A stretch of 64,000 nt of DNA, taken from the NCBI RefSeq assembly GCF_021458635.1, contig NZ_JAIRDQ010000003.1:62001-126000 (forward strand), read 5' to 3'. Under the pieces are notes generated by a model, which ran no database searches, was not told where the DNA came from, and was given only the letters and a program-made list of their open reading frames with translations. Source of the stretch: Bradyrhizobium monzae. GTDB taxonomy: Bacteria; Pseudomonadota; Alphaproteobacteria; Rhizobiales; Xanthobacteraceae. Shown here piece after piece: positions 7,886-16,521 of this stretch (position 1 is its first letter; every line of letters starts with the position of its first letter). Both the position numbers and the translations under genes were made by a program.

Positions 7886-9037
7886 TCAGGCCTTGATCGG
7901 GGCGACGTCGATCCAGCGCCGCTCCTTCCAGCTCTTCAGTGCGCATTCGGCGAGCTGCACGCCCTTGACGCCTTCGAGCAGCGTGAACTTGTAGGGCGCA
8001 TCCTCGTAGACGTGTCGGATGAACATCTCCCACTGTTCCTTGAAGCCGTTGTCGTAGGTGACGTTGTCGGGCAGCTTCTGCCAGTCGCCGTAAAAATCGT
8101 GCAGCCGCTTCTCGTCCGGATTCCACACTGGCCGCGGCGTCGCCTGGCGCGCCTGGATCATGCAGTCGGTGAGACCCGCGACGGCCGAGCCGTGCGTGCC
8201 GTCGACCTGGAAGGTGACGAGGTCGTCGCGGTAGACGCGCGTGACCCAGGACATGTTGATATGCGCGATGACGCCGCCCTCGAGCTGGAAGGTCGCGTAG
8301 GCGGAATCATCCGCGGTCGCCTTGTACGTCTTGCCCTGCTCGTCGAAGCGCTCGGGGATGTCGGTGTTGCCGATGCAGACCACGCTCTGGACATTGCCGA
8401 AGAGGTTGTCGAGCACGTAGCGCCAGTGGCAGACCATGTCCAAAATGATGCCGCCGCCGTCCTCGTCGCGGTAGTTCCAGGATGGCCGTTGCGCCTCCTG
8501 CCAGCCGCCCTCGAACACCCAATAGCCGAACTCGCCACGCACCGAGAGGATGCGGCCGAAGAAGCCGGAATCGCGCAGGAAGGCGATCTTCTTCAGGCCG
8601 GGCAGGAACAGCTTGTCCTGCACCGTGCCGTGCTTGACGCCCCTGGAATTGGCGAGCTTCACGACTTCGAGCGCTTCCTCGAAGTTCGTCGCGATCGGCT
8701 TCTCGCAATAGACGTGCTTGCCGGCATTGATGGCCTGGGTCAGAAGGCCGGGCCGCGCCTGCGTCGTCGCGGCATCGAAGAACATGGTGTCGTTCTTGTC
8801 GGCGAGCGCCGCGTCGAGATCGGTGGTCCAGCGCGTGATGTTGTAACGCTTGGCAAGCCCCTCGACCTTCTCGGCGCTGCGGCCGATCAGGATCGGATCG
8901 GGCATGATGCGGTCGCCGTTCTTCAAGCGAACGCCGCCCTGGTCGCGGATCGCGACGATCGAGCGGATCAGATGCTGGTTGAGCCCCATGCGGCCAGTGA
9001 CGCCGTTCATGATGAGGCCGAGGCGTTGGGTAGTCAT
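7886..9037 (-). CDS. Gfo/Idh/MocA family NAD(P)-dependent oxidoreductase
   Basis: Encodes 383 residues. The N-terminal Rossmann region starts LGLIMNGVTGRMGLNQHL and the EKP signature is present as HVYCEKPIATNFEEAL (about residue 115), with the catalytic lysine of the family in EKP. The C-terminal half is the substrate-binding alpha/beta domain. Start overlaps the stop of the enolase-superfamily gene upstream by four bases, and a Shine-Dalgarno AGGAG lies nine bases before it. It likely oxidises a sugar, polyol or related hydroxyl compound imported by the ABC transporter encoded upstream. Substrate not identifiable from sequence. Confidence 0.88.
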   Translation of the reverse strand: MTTQRLGLIMNGVTGRMGLNQHLIRSIVAIRDQGGVRLKNGDRIMPDPILIGRSAEKVEGLAKRYNITRWTTDLDAALADKNDTMFFDAATTQARPGLLTQAINAGKHVYCEKPIATNFEEALEVVKLANSRGVKHGTVQDKLFLPGLKKIAFLRDSGFFGRILSVRGEFGYWVFEGGWQEAQRPSWNYRDEDGGGIILDMVCHWRYVLDNLFGNVQSVVCIGNTDIPERFDEQGKTYKATADDSAYATFQLEGGVIAHINMSWVTRVYRDDLVTFQVDGTHGSAVAGLTDCMIQARQATPRPVWNPDEKRLHDFYGDWQKLPDNVTYDNGFKEQWEMFIRHVYEDAPYKFTLLEGVKGVQLAECALKSWKERRWIDVAPIKA

Positions 9038-10437
9038 GCCGTTTGCTCCTGAAGTGATCTTGGCTGTTCGAGCGGGCGAAGCGCCGACCAGTCCGGATGG
9101 ACCGACGTCGCAAAGCCCGTTGCATTGAGCGATCCCGTCAGGAGATCGCCGTTGTGAATGGAGAGCCGGATGCCCTGCCCGGCATCGGCATAGAGGTCAG
9201 GATGCGCGGCCGCGAAGGCCTGCGCTTCGGCTACAGGCGTCCCGCCAAAGCCGTTGACATAGTGGTGGCCGTTGCGCTCGGCATGGGTGACGCCGATGAA
9301 GGCACCGAGCGCAAGATCCTGCTGCACGGCAAGGCCCGCCTGGCAGGTGAGGTCCTCACCAGCGACAAAGAATTTTTCTCCGCCCGCGCTCCATTTCGCC
9401 GCGCGCGTCGCGTTGACAATGGACTTGTAGAGCCCCTTGCAGGACTTTGACGAGATGCCGTGATAGCCGAGCGCCCGCGCCGCCGGGAACGCGTCGTAAG
9501 AATCGTCGGCCTCGTCGATAATGAGGCCGCGCGCGGCGAGCGAGCCGAGCGGCGATTGCCGGGTGATATCGCGCGGCATCGGCTGCTCGATGTAGAGCAA
9601 TTTCGACGAGATCGATCGCAGCATGGGCTCGCGATCGAGCCGGTCGACCAGCGCCTGCAAGCCGGTAAGGTCGGCATATTGCTCGTTGGCATCGAGCGTT
9701 ACCTTGTACTCCCGCCCCAGCCGGTCGAGTTCCTTGCCAATGCGCGCCAGCCGTGCCGCATCGGCCATAGGGTCGCCCGACAGCTTCAGCTTGAAGTAAT
9801 TCGCGCCGGCGTTCTCGCGCAGATCGGCAACGCCGCCCTCGCCTTCGACGGTATCATCGAGACCGACAGTATGCCTGATCGCAACACGTGGCAGCGGCTT
9901 GCGGCCCGAGAGAAACGTCGTGAGGTCCGCTTCCTTCAGGTCCGGCGACAGCCGCGCATCGATGCCGGCGATGTTGCCGGCCATCCCATCGAAGAAATTG
10001 GTCTGCGCGGCGCGCAGCAGCGCATCGAGGATAGCCTTGTCGATTTCCGCTGGACCGTAGGCGGCTGCAAGCGCCGGAATGCTCTGCTTCGCACAGGTCG
10101 CGACCTGGGCACCGATGCAGGAGGCATGCAGATCGAACGCTGTCTGGAATCCGGTTCGCGCCAGATAAAGCCCGCGCGCGATTGCGAGCGAGCGGCGCAA
10201 GCCGTCGACCGTCTGCGCCGGAGACAGCTCCGGCCGCTTGTCGAACCATTTTGGCACCAGCATTTCGGCGCTGGCGCCGACGGCGGTTCCCTTGCCCGTG
10301 GTCTTGCCCTCGACCTCGATCTCAACCCGCACGAACAGCTGCGGCGTCGCGTTGATAGTAACAGCGCCAAAGCGGAACGGCCGCGCAAAATGCACGGGAC
10401 GTTCGAAGAAAGCGATGTCTCGCAGCTTCAGGCGCAC
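9034..10437 (-). CDS. Enolase-superfamily enzyme (mandelate racemase/MLE-like)
   Basis: Encodes about 467 residues from a GTG at 10437; the start is uncertain because the frame stays open upstream through a repeat palindrome (translated as MAGLVPAIH), which I treat as non-coding. The barrel motifs are visible: the KxK pair in YFKLKLSGD, a metal Asp in TLDANEQY, a metal Glu in LYIEQPMP, a third acidic ligand in IIDEADDS, and a lysine-rich SSKSCKG strand opposite. The KxK and second-lysine pattern is that of epimerases and MLE-type enzymes. It is about 90 residues longer than usual MLE proteins. It overlaps the Gfo/Idh gene by four bases. Reaction unknown. Confidence 0.75.
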   Translation of the reverse strand: MRLKLRDIAFFERPVHFARPFRFGAVTINATPQLFVRVEIEVEGKTTGKGTAVGASAEMLVPKWFDKRPELSPAQTVDGLRRSLAIARGLYLARTGFQTAFDLHASCIGAQVATCAKQSIPALAAAYGPAEIDKAILDALLRAAQTNFFDGMAGNIAGIDARLSPDLKEADLTTFLSGRKPLPRVAIRHTVGLDDTVEGEGGVADLRENAGANYFKLKLSGDPMADAARLARIGKELDRLGREYKVTLDANEQYADLTGLQALVDRLDREPMLRSISSKLLYIEQPMPRDITRQSPLGSLAARGLIIDEADDSYDAFPAARALGYHGISSKSCKGLYKSIVNATRAAKWSAGGEKFFVAGEDLTCQAGLAVQQDLALGAFIGVTHAERNGHHYVNGFGGTPVAEAQAFAAAHPDLYADAGQGIRLSIHNGDLLTGSLNATGFATSVHPDWSALRPLEQPRSLQEQTA

Positions 10438-10458
10438 GAGGATCGTCCCGAGAAGGTC

Positions 10459-10542
10459 GTCATGCCCGGGCTTGTCCCGGGCATCCACGTTCTTTGTCGC
10501 GTGGAGCAAGGCGTGGATGGCCGGGACAAGCCCGGCCATGAC
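10459..10542. repeat. GTCATGCCCGGGC-type palindrome (MAGLVPAIH repeat), copy 1
   Basis: Inverted repeat whose left arm begins GTCATGCCCGGGCTTGTCCC and whose right arm ends GGGACAAGCCCGGCCATGAC. When read as protein it yields the common spurious N-terminus MAGLVPAIH. It sits directly ahead of the enolase-superfamily gene and confuses its start. Confidence 0.85.
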
Positions 10543-10573
10543 GCTCCGGAATCTAGAGCTGCTTCCATCCTCT

Positions 10574-11419
10574 CTAATCCAGCGAACCCTGCGAGAAGAA
10601 ATGCTTGCGGATGCGTTGCACGAGCTCGGTGAAGACCGGATCGGCCATTACATCGAGCGAGCGAGGGCGCGGCAGCGGCACGTCGTAGATCGCGGCGACC
10701 GCACCGGGGCGCTCGGTCATCACCAGCACGCGGTCGGCGAGGAACACGGCCTCCGGAATCGAATGCGTGATCAAGAGCACCGTCTTCCTGGTCTCGCGCT
10801 GGATCCGCATCAGCTCCACATTCATGCGCTCGCGCGTCAGCGCATCGAGCGCGCCGAACGGCTCGTCCATCAGCATGATCTTGGGATCGTGCACCAGGGC
10901 GCGGCAAATAGAGGCCCGCTGCTGCATGCCGCCGGAGAGCTGCCAGGGCAGCTTCTTCTCGAACCCTTCGAGCCCGACCATTTTCAACAGCGCCTTGGCG
11001 CGGACGAGATATTCGTCACGCGGCAGGCGCTTCATGTCGATCGGCAGCATCACGTTGGAGAGGATGTTGCGCCAGGGCAGCAGCAGCGCGTTCTGGAAGA
11101 CGATGCCGACATTGCCGTGCGGCTTCGTCACCTTCTCGCCCTCGACCAAGACCTCGCCCGCGCTCGGCGGCAGCAGACCCGAGATCAGCTTGAGCAGCGT
11201 GGACTTGCCGCAGCCGCTTGGGCCGACCACGACAAAGAACTCGCCGTCGTTGATGTGGAAATCGAGCGGCCGCAGCGACGGCACGTCGCCATCGCGCGTC
11301 CGATAGGTCTTGGACACGCCGGACAGAGTGATGCCCGACGTGTCGTTACCGGCGCGGTCGCTCACCAGTCGGAGGTGAGCGCTAGGCTGTTCTTCTGGAC
11401 TGGCCTTCTTCGGAATCAT
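10574..11419 (-). CDS. ABC transporter ATP-binding protein (nitrate/sulfonate/taurine class)
   Basis: Encodes 281 residues. Walker A is GPSGCGKST, the Q-loop is in VFQNALLLPW, the ABC signature is LSGGMQQR, Walker B is IMLMDEPFGALD and the switch histidine is in LLITHSIPEA. The sequence is of the SsuB/TauB/NrtD class. Together with the permease and binding-protein genes upstream it forms one importer. In the same direction lie catabolic genes, so the transporter probably feeds that pathway. The first 25 residues are an unconserved polar extension; a later start is possible. Confidence 0.92.
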   Translation of the reverse strand: MIPKKASPEEQPSAHLRLVSDRAGNDTSGITLSGVSKTYRTRDGDVPSLRPLDFHINDGEFFVVVGPSGCGKSTLLKLISGLLPPSAGEVLVEGEKVTKPHGNVGIVFQNALLLPWRNILSNVMLPIDMKRLPRDEYLVRAKALLKMVGLEGFEKKLPWQLSGGMQQRASICRALVHDPKIMLMDEPFGALDALTRERMNVELMRIQRETRKTVLLITHSIPEAVFLADRVLVMTERPGAVAAIYDVPLPRPRSLDVMADPVFTELVQRIRKHFFSQGSLD

Positions 11420-11455
11420 TCAGTCACATCCAATTGAACTCAGACGATCCGCACC

Positions 11456-11539
11456 GTCATTGCGAGGAGCGAAGCGACTAAGCAATCCAGAATCTTTCCG
11501 CAGAGGCAGCCTGGATTGCTTCGCTTCGCTCGCAATAAC
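11456..11539. repeat. REP palindrome, copy 2
   Basis: The same GTCATTGCGAGGAGCGAAGC family as copy 1, located between the binding-protein and ATPase genes. The right arm ends CAATAAC instead of CAATGAC. Confidence 0.85.
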
Positions 11540-11547
11540 AGAGGCGC

Positions 11548-12540
11548 TCACGAGCCACTCTTCGGCAGGTAATCGTTGGTGTAGAAGGCCTTCGGGTTCT
11601 CCTTGGCCTTGGCATCGAGGCCGCCATATTCGACCATCAGGTTGACGCTGTCCGTCATGTTCTGGTCGGTGACCTGGAACGGCCGCTTGCTCTTGGTCTC
11701 GGCGGTCCGGTAGAGCGGAATGGTCAGCTCAAAGCCCTGCGTCAGCGTGTCGATCTTGCCACCCTTGGGGTTGGCATCGAGGATCGACTGCGCGGCCGCC
11801 TTCGGCTCCTTCTCGGCGGCTTCGACCGCCTTGGTCGTCGCCGACATGAAGCGGCGGACGAGGTCGGCATTGGCCTTCACATAGTCGGAGTTGGCGATGA
11901 TGCCGGAGGAGACCATGTTGATGCCGTAGTCGGCGAACTTGATCGGATAGACGTCCTTGCCGGTGGCGTCCTTGATCTTCATCGACTGGTCCATGACGTA
12001 GCCGAGCAAGAGATCAGCCTGGCCGTTGATGACGGCGTTGAGCTTGGTCTGGCCGTCACCGGCAACGGTGGTGAAGTCGCTTTCCTTCAGGCCGGTCTTC
12101 TTCAGGAACAGCGGCCAGATCTGGGTCATGGAATCGGCCGGCGTGATCGCCACCGTCTTGCCCTTGATGTCCTCCGGCTTCTTGATGTTCTTGTCGACGA
12201 AGCCCATGGCGGACATCGGTGAGGTCTGCAGCAGAACGCCGGTCGCGATCACAGGCGCGCCCTTGATCGCGGCGCGCATCATGGTGGGAACGTCGACATA
12301 GCCGAAGTCCGCGGTCTTGGCGGCGACGGCCTGGGTGGTCGCAGCCGAGCCGCGGCCTTCCTGGATCTCGAGGTCGATGCCCTCGGCCGCATAAATGCCC
12401 TTGGCCTTGCCGTAATAGAACGGCGCGTGCTCGCCATAGACGTACCAGTTGAGCATCAGCACGACCTTGTCGGCCGCCTGCGCCGGCGTAACTGCAAACG
12501 CCATCAGCGCCACAGATGCAGCCCCAATCCACCGCTTCAT
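11548..12540 (-). CDS. ABC transporter substrate-binding protein (NMT1/THI5/SsuA-like)
   Basis: Encodes 330 residues from the ATG at 12540 (MKRWIGAASVAL), supported by a GGAG seven bases upstream; a GTG six bases earlier is less likely. A signal peptide is obvious, with a probable cleavage after PAQA near residue 24, so the mature protein is periplasmic. The mature start DKVVLMLNWYVYGEHAPFYYGKAKG is typical of the NMT1-like fold that binds thiamine-pyrimidine, sulfonate or related anions. It is cotranscribed with the permease gene 51 bp upstream. The ligand cannot be assigned; the downstream genes suggest a sugar- or acid-like carbon compound. Confidence 0.9.
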   Translation of the reverse strand: MKRWIGAASVALMAFAVTPAQAADKVVLMLNWYVYGEHAPFYYGKAKGIYAAEGIDLEIQEGRGSAATTQAVAAKTADFGYVDVPTMMRAAIKGAPVIATGVLLQTSPMSAMGFVDKNIKKPEDIKGKTVAITPADSMTQIWPLFLKKTGLKESDFTTVAGDGQTKLNAVINGQADLLLGYVMDQSMKIKDATGKDVYPIKFADYGINMVSSGIIANSDYVKANADLVRRFMSATTKAVEAAEKEPKAAAQSILDANPKGGKIDTLTQGFELTIPLYRTAETKSKRPFQVTDQNMTDSVNLMVEYGGLDAKAKENPKAFYTNDYLPKSGS

Positions 12541-12591
12541 CGTCACTCTCCCTTGTCGTTATGTTTCGGCCGTTGGTGGCCGTTGCTTAAG

Positions 12592-13401
12592 TTAAGAGGC
12601 GAAAATCACGTCTTCGCGCTGGCTGACATGCCAGGGAATGACCAGCTTCTCGATCCGGTCGACGATCCAGAACAGGATGACGCCGAGCAGCGCGAGGATC
12701 ACGAGAGCCGCGAACATCGTCGGCAGGTCGAAGGTGCCGATCGAACGCTGCATCACGTAGCCGATGCCGGAATTGGAGCCGACGAACTCGCCGACGACGG
12801 CGCCGACCACGGCAAGCGTCACCGACACTTTTAGGCCGGAGAAGATCGCCGGCAGCGCATGCGGCAGGTTTACCGCACAAAACACCTGGAAACGGCTGCC
12901 CTGCATGGCGCGGGCGAGATCGACCATGTCAGGATCGACCGACTTGAAGCCCTGCACCGCCGAGACCACGACGGGGAAGAACCCGAGCAGGAACGCGGAA
13001 ATCACCTTTGGAATGATGCCGAAGCCGAACCAGACCACGAACAGCGGTGCGATCGCGATCTTCGGCACGGATTGGGAGAACACCAAGAGCGGATAGACGT
13101 AGCTCTCCACCGTTTTCGAGCCCGCGATCAGCATGGCGACGGGGATGCCGAACAGCGCGGACAGCAGGAAGCCGCAGACGGTCGCATAAGTGGTCGGCCA
13201 GCACTGGCGCAGCAGTTCCGGCCAGTCGGAGCGCAGCACAGCGACGACGTCCGCGGGCGACGGGATCTGATAGGCCGGGATCTTGAACAGCCGGATCGCA
13301 AGGTCCCAGGCCACCACGATGAAAACCAGGAACAGAAACGGCCGCACCCAGGCCGCATTCAGCATCTTGGACACCGCACTTTGCGGCTTCAGCTCAGCCA
13401 C
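12592..13401 (-). CDS. ABC transporter permease (SsuC/NrtB-like)
   Basis: Encodes 269 residues starting with GTG (a GGAG lies six bases upstream). About six hydrophobic segments are present, and the EAA-loop region GAVVGEFVGSNSGIGYVMQRS near residue 205 contacts the ATPase. The protein is an inner-membrane subunit of the importer completed by the binding protein and ATPase downstream. It is the first gene of the leftward operon, with a repeat-rich gap of 264 bp separating it from the upstream TetR gene. Confidence 0.92.
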   Translation of the reverse strand: MAELKPQSAVSKMLNAAWVRPFLFLVFIVVAWDLAIRLFKIPAYQIPSPADVVAVLRSDWPELLRQCWPTTYATVCGFLLSALFGIPVAMLIAGSKTVESYVYPLLVFSQSVPKIAIAPLFVVWFGFGIIPKVISAFLLGFFPVVVSAVQGFKSVDPDMVDLARAMQGSRFQVFCAVNLPHALPAIFSGLKVSVTLAVVGAVVGEFVGSNSGIGYVMQRSIGTFDLPTMFAALVILALLGVILFWIVDRIEKLVIPWHVSQREDVIFAS

Positions 13402-13665
13402 GCCTCACTCCCGGTATTCTTTTCGTTTCCGGGGAGAAATTAACCCGTTGGATAAATACTGTCCAGAGGTTTCCCTGTGACGTTTTGTGCCCCGGCCAGA
13501 CCCGTCATCCCCGCGCAACCGCGAAGCGGTTGTCGCTGGAGGTGCGAGCGCAGCGAAGCAATCCAGACTGCCGCCGCGGACAGATTCTGGATTGCTTCGC
13601 TAACGCTCGCAATGACGGAGTAAAGTGCGGGGTCCCCGCCTCGCGCGCTCCATCCGGGCCACGGA
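13402..13665. other. Intergenic region with REP element, upstream of ABC operon
   Basis: 264 bp between the permease start and the TetR stop. It holds a REP palindrome (13542-13617). The AT-richer stretch at 13430-13480 is where the operon promoter would be expected, but no clear -35/-10 pair was convincing. No coding region was seen. Confidence 0.5.
13542..13617. repeat. REP palindrome, copy 3
   Basis: A 76-bp member of the REP family with a shortened left arm (GTGCGAGCGCAGCGAAGCAA) and the usual right arm ending CTCGCAATGAC. Confidence 0.8.
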
Positions 13666-14421
13666 TTAAACCGTCTGCGCCACCGCAGCGCGCGACTTCG
13701 GCGCCTTGGCGATCTCGAACAGCACGGCGGACTGTCCGGTCAGCGCGGCCAGCACGAGGCCGACCATGTGCGCAAGCCGCTCGTCCTTGGCGTCCTTGGC
13801 GAGCAGGTCGCGGCCGAAGATCACGCCGAGTGTCGCCGAGTTCGAGAGATAGAAGAAGCAGAGGCCCGCGATCGAGATGTAGAGCTGCACCGGATCGACC
13901 GCGACCTGAAAATCGCCACTCTCGACGCCGCGCCGCACCACGGTGCCGATCATCTCGACGAAGGGCGAGTGCATCGACTTGACCTTGGTCGAGCGCTTGA
14001 GGTGCTTTGCACGCGCGAGGTTCTCGGTCTGGAGCAGCGACAGGAACTCGGGATTGCGCAGGAAGTAACCCCAGGTGAACTCGATCAGGCGCTTGATGGC
14101 CTCGGGCGGATCGAGATGCTCGAGATCGAGCCCCCGCTCCTCGCTGCGGATCTTGTCATAGGCGCCTTCCAGCACAGCGAGGTAGAGGTCGTCCTTGTTG
14201 CCGACGTGGTAGTACAGCATGCGCTTGTTGGCGCCGGCCTTGGCCGCGATCCGGTCGACGCGTGCGCCGGCCAGCCCATGAGCGGAAAACTCCTGCTTGG
14301 CCGCCTCGAGAATGCGCAGCCGCATCCCCTCGGGATCGCGCTGCCATTTCAGAGTTCGCTTTGCCGCTGCTTTCGCCAAACCGGGTGCTCGCTGGGTGGT
14401 CGTCTGGATCGCATTTATCAT
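13666..14421 (-). CDS. TetR/AcrR family transcriptional regulator
   Basis: Encodes 251 residues from the ATG at 14421 (MINAIQTTTQ). An ATG at 14439 is possible, while the still longer frame runs into a REP element (RSARNDE) and is rejected. The N-terminal helix-turn-helix spans about residues 25-75 (RILEAAKQEFSAHGLAGARV, KAGANKRMLYYHVGNKDDLY). The C-terminal domain is of the TetR_C type with LIEFTWGYFLRNPEFLSLL. It lies upstream of the ABC/enolase/DUF993 operon in the same direction and is its most likely regulator. No operator palindrome was recognised. Confidence 0.85.
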   Translation of the reverse strand: MINAIQTTTQRAPGLAKAAAKRTLKWQRDPEGMRLRILEAAKQEFSAHGLAGARVDRIAAKAGANKRMLYYHVGNKDDLYLAVLEGAYDKIRSEERGLDLEHLDPPEAIKRLIEFTWGYFLRNPEFLSLLQTENLARAKHLKRSTKVKSMHSPFVEMIGTVVRRGVESGDFQVAVDPVQLYISIAGLCFFYLSNSATLGVIFGRDLLAKDAKDERLAHMVGLVLAALTGQSAVLFEIAKAPKSRAAVAQTV

Positions 14422-14445
14422 GCGCGCGGCCCGGCGCATAGTTTC

Positions 14446-14530
14446 GTCATTGCGAGCGGAGCGAAGCAATCCAGACTGCTATCGCGGAAACAGCCTGGAT
14501 TGCTTCGTCGCAAGGGCTCCTCGCAATGAC
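14446..14530. repeat. REP palindrome, copy 4
   Basis: REP family member abutting the TetR gene start. Left arm GTCATTGCGAGCGGAGCG; the right arm is slightly rearranged (CTTCGTCGCAAGGGCTCC) before CGCAATGAC. Confidence 0.8.
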
Positions 14531-14550
14531 GGAGGAGAGACAGCCGCCCC

Positions 14551-15399
14551 TCACTCCACCGGCTTCGGCGAACGCTCCAGGAGCACGGTCTGGATCCCGC
14601 AGGTGCCGTTGCGCACGGTCATGATCCGCGTGCCCGGCTTGCGGCCGTTGCGCACCTCGGTGACATCGAGGCCGGCAGCGAGCAGGCGGGCGCGGGTGGC
14701 GTCGATGTCGGCGACGCGCCAGCTCAGGCCCCAGAGCCGGTCATGCAGGGAATCCCCGCCTGCAACGGGGCGGCGCACCACTTCGACGATGAGATCGCCG
14801 CAGCGGAAGAACATCAGCTGGCCCCAGTCGAGATGCGAACGGTCGAGTGCCAGATCGAGCCCGAGCCGCGCGCCATAGAGCGCGGCGGCGCGATCGGAAT
14901 CCTCGGTAGTGATCACGACGTGGTCGAGCCCGTCGATCGGCGCGATGTCGGTCGCAACCGACTTCGGACGCTCCTCGGCTAACTCGAGGAAGAACATGCG
15001 TACGCCGCGCGTCAGCTCGGTCGCGGCCCGCGTGCGCTTCCAGTGCAGGGCTGCACCGCTCGCATCGTTGCTGCTCTCGACCTCGGCGACGGGATCCGGC
15101 TTCAGCGCCACCCGGTCCAGTCGCCGGTGCATCTTGCTCATGTCTGCGACACGAAAGCACAGGCTGGCGAGCACGCCCTCCTGGTCGTCGAGCAGTGCAC
15201 GCATGCGGTCCGCGGTTGCGGTAAAGCCGCTCGGCGCCATCAATTCGAGGGTCATGTTCTCGAGGGTGAACAGCACGCGATCGGCGCCCTCGCCGGAATT
15301 CTGCCAGGCCGGCGCGCGCCCGAGCAGCGTCTGATAGGCCGCCTTGGCCGCACCGATATCCCTGACCAGAGCGACGATGTGATCGAGGCCGGTGATCAT
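14551..15399 (-). CDS. VOC (glyoxalase/bleomycin resistance) superfamily protein
   Basis: Encodes 282 residues from the ATG at 15399 (MITGLDHIVAL), chosen because AAGGG stands six bases ahead; an ATG at 15405 has the same motif immediately adjacent and is less likely. Two tandem VOC modules are visible, the first starting ITGLDHIVALVRDIGAAKAA and the second IDGLDHVVITTEDSDRAAAL, each with the metal-ligand histidine in LDH. Two-module VOC proteins include dioxygenases and isomerases. No pathway partner is adjacent, since the gene diverges from a PfkB kinase. Activity unknown. Confidence 0.82.
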   Translation of the reverse strand: MITGLDHIVALVRDIGAAKAAYQTLLGRAPAWQNSGEGADRVLFTLENMTLELMAPSGFTATADRMRALLDDQEGVLASLCFRVADMSKMHRRLDRVALKPDPVAEVESSNDASGAALHWKRTRAATELTRGVRMFFLELAEERPKSVATDIAPIDGLDHVVITTEDSDRAAALYGARLGLDLALDRSHLDWGQLMFFRCGDLIVEVVRRPVAGGDSLHDRLWGLSWRVADIDATRARLLAAGLDVTEVRNGRKPGTRIMTVRNGTCGIQTVLLERSPKPVE

Positions 15400-15607
15400 G
15401 TTCATCCCTTTTGATCGACCTGGAACCGTGGGGCCGAAAACGGCATTTGTCCGGGCTTGGCACGGGCGTGCCATGGTCGTATTCCGGCCTCATGCCGACC
15501 TCAAGCGCCTTGGGGCGGTTTTGCGAATAATTTCAGCGTCCCGGACAGGGAACCGGTGTTAGAGTAAACCCGCCGGCCGGGACCACCACGCGCATCACGG
15601 ACAAGCA

Positions 15608-16501
15608 ATGCAGGCTCTCTTCATCGGACAGACCTATATCGACGTCGTCTTCATTACCGACCACATGCCGACCGGCGACGAAAAGCACGTGGCAACAGAC
15701 TACGCGGTTTCTTTCGGCGGCAACGCGGTCACGGCGGCGTTCTGCTGCGCCAAGCTCGGCATCGTGCCTGATCTCATCGCCACGGCGGCCAATGACTGGC
15801 TGGGCCGCATGTTCCAGGACATGTGCGCGAAATACGCGATCTCGCTGCATGGGCGGAAGGTGAACCAGTCCTCGCTCTCCTTCATCATGCCAAAGGACGG
15901 CAAGCGCGCCATCGTTCGCTGCCGCGACGACGAGCACATCCACCCCTTCCCGATGCTCAATCTCGGCGGCTGCCGCGCGCTGCATATCGATGGCCACCAG
16001 CCCGATGCCGCGATCCATTACGCAAAGGTCTGCCGCGAGGTCGGCATTCTGACCTCGCTCGACGGCGGCGGCCTGCGCACCAACACGCATGAGCTGCTGG
16101 AGTTTATCGACGTCGCCATCGTCGCCGAGCGCCTGTGCGAGCAGATGGACCTGACGCCGGAGAAGATGCTCGACTACCTCAAGGGCCGCGGCTGCAGGAT
16201 CGGCGGCGTCACCATGGGCGAGAAGGGCCTGCTCTGGTACGACGAGACCGGGACGGTGCAGGTGATGCCGGCGATGCCGATCCCGCGCGAGCGCGTGATC
16301 GACACCAACGGCGCCGGCGACGTCTTCCACGGCGCCTATGTCTATTCCTATCTCGCGCACCCCGGCAAAAGCTGGCGCGAGCATTTTGATTTTGCCCGCG
16401 CCGCTTCGACCTTCAAGATCCAGCGCCTCGGCAACGAGGCCGGCCTGCCGACCCTTGTGGACATCGCCAAAGTCAGGCACGAGTTCGAAGTCAGGGTCTA
16501 G
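15608..16501 (+). CDS. PfkB-family sugar kinase
   Basis: Encodes 297 residues of the ribokinase/PfkB superfamily. The N-terminal substrate region reads VSFGGNAVTAAFCCAKLG and the C-terminal ATP/anion-hole signature is DTNGAGDVFHGAYVYSY near residue 235, with the catalytic Asp in GAGD. A second PfkB kinase follows 20 bp downstream, and the two are probably cotranscribed. They differ clearly in sequence, so this is not a recent duplication. The phosphate acceptor is unknown. Confidence 0.88.
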   Translation: MQALFIGQTYIDVVFITDHMPTGDEKHVATDYAVSFGGNAVTAAFCCAKLGIVPDLIATAANDWLGRMFQDMCAKYAISLHGRKVNQSSLSFIMPKDGKRAIVRCRDDEHIHPFPMLNLGGCRALHIDGHQPDAAIHYAKVCREVGILTSLDGGGLRTNTHELLEFIDVAIVAERLCEQMDLTPEKMLDYLKGRGCRIGGVTMGEKGLLWYDETGTVQVMPAMPIPRERVIDTNGAGDVFHGAYVYSYLAHPGKSWREHFDFARAASTFKIQRLGNEAGLPTLVDIAKVRHEFEVRV

Positions 16502-16521
16502 GGATTTTGTAAGGGCATATC

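Noticed and set aside
10438..10539. Longer N-terminus of the enolase-superfamily protein
   Set aside because: The extra residues (MAGLVPAIH and following) are translation of a dispersed palindromic repeat also present at 50288-50362.
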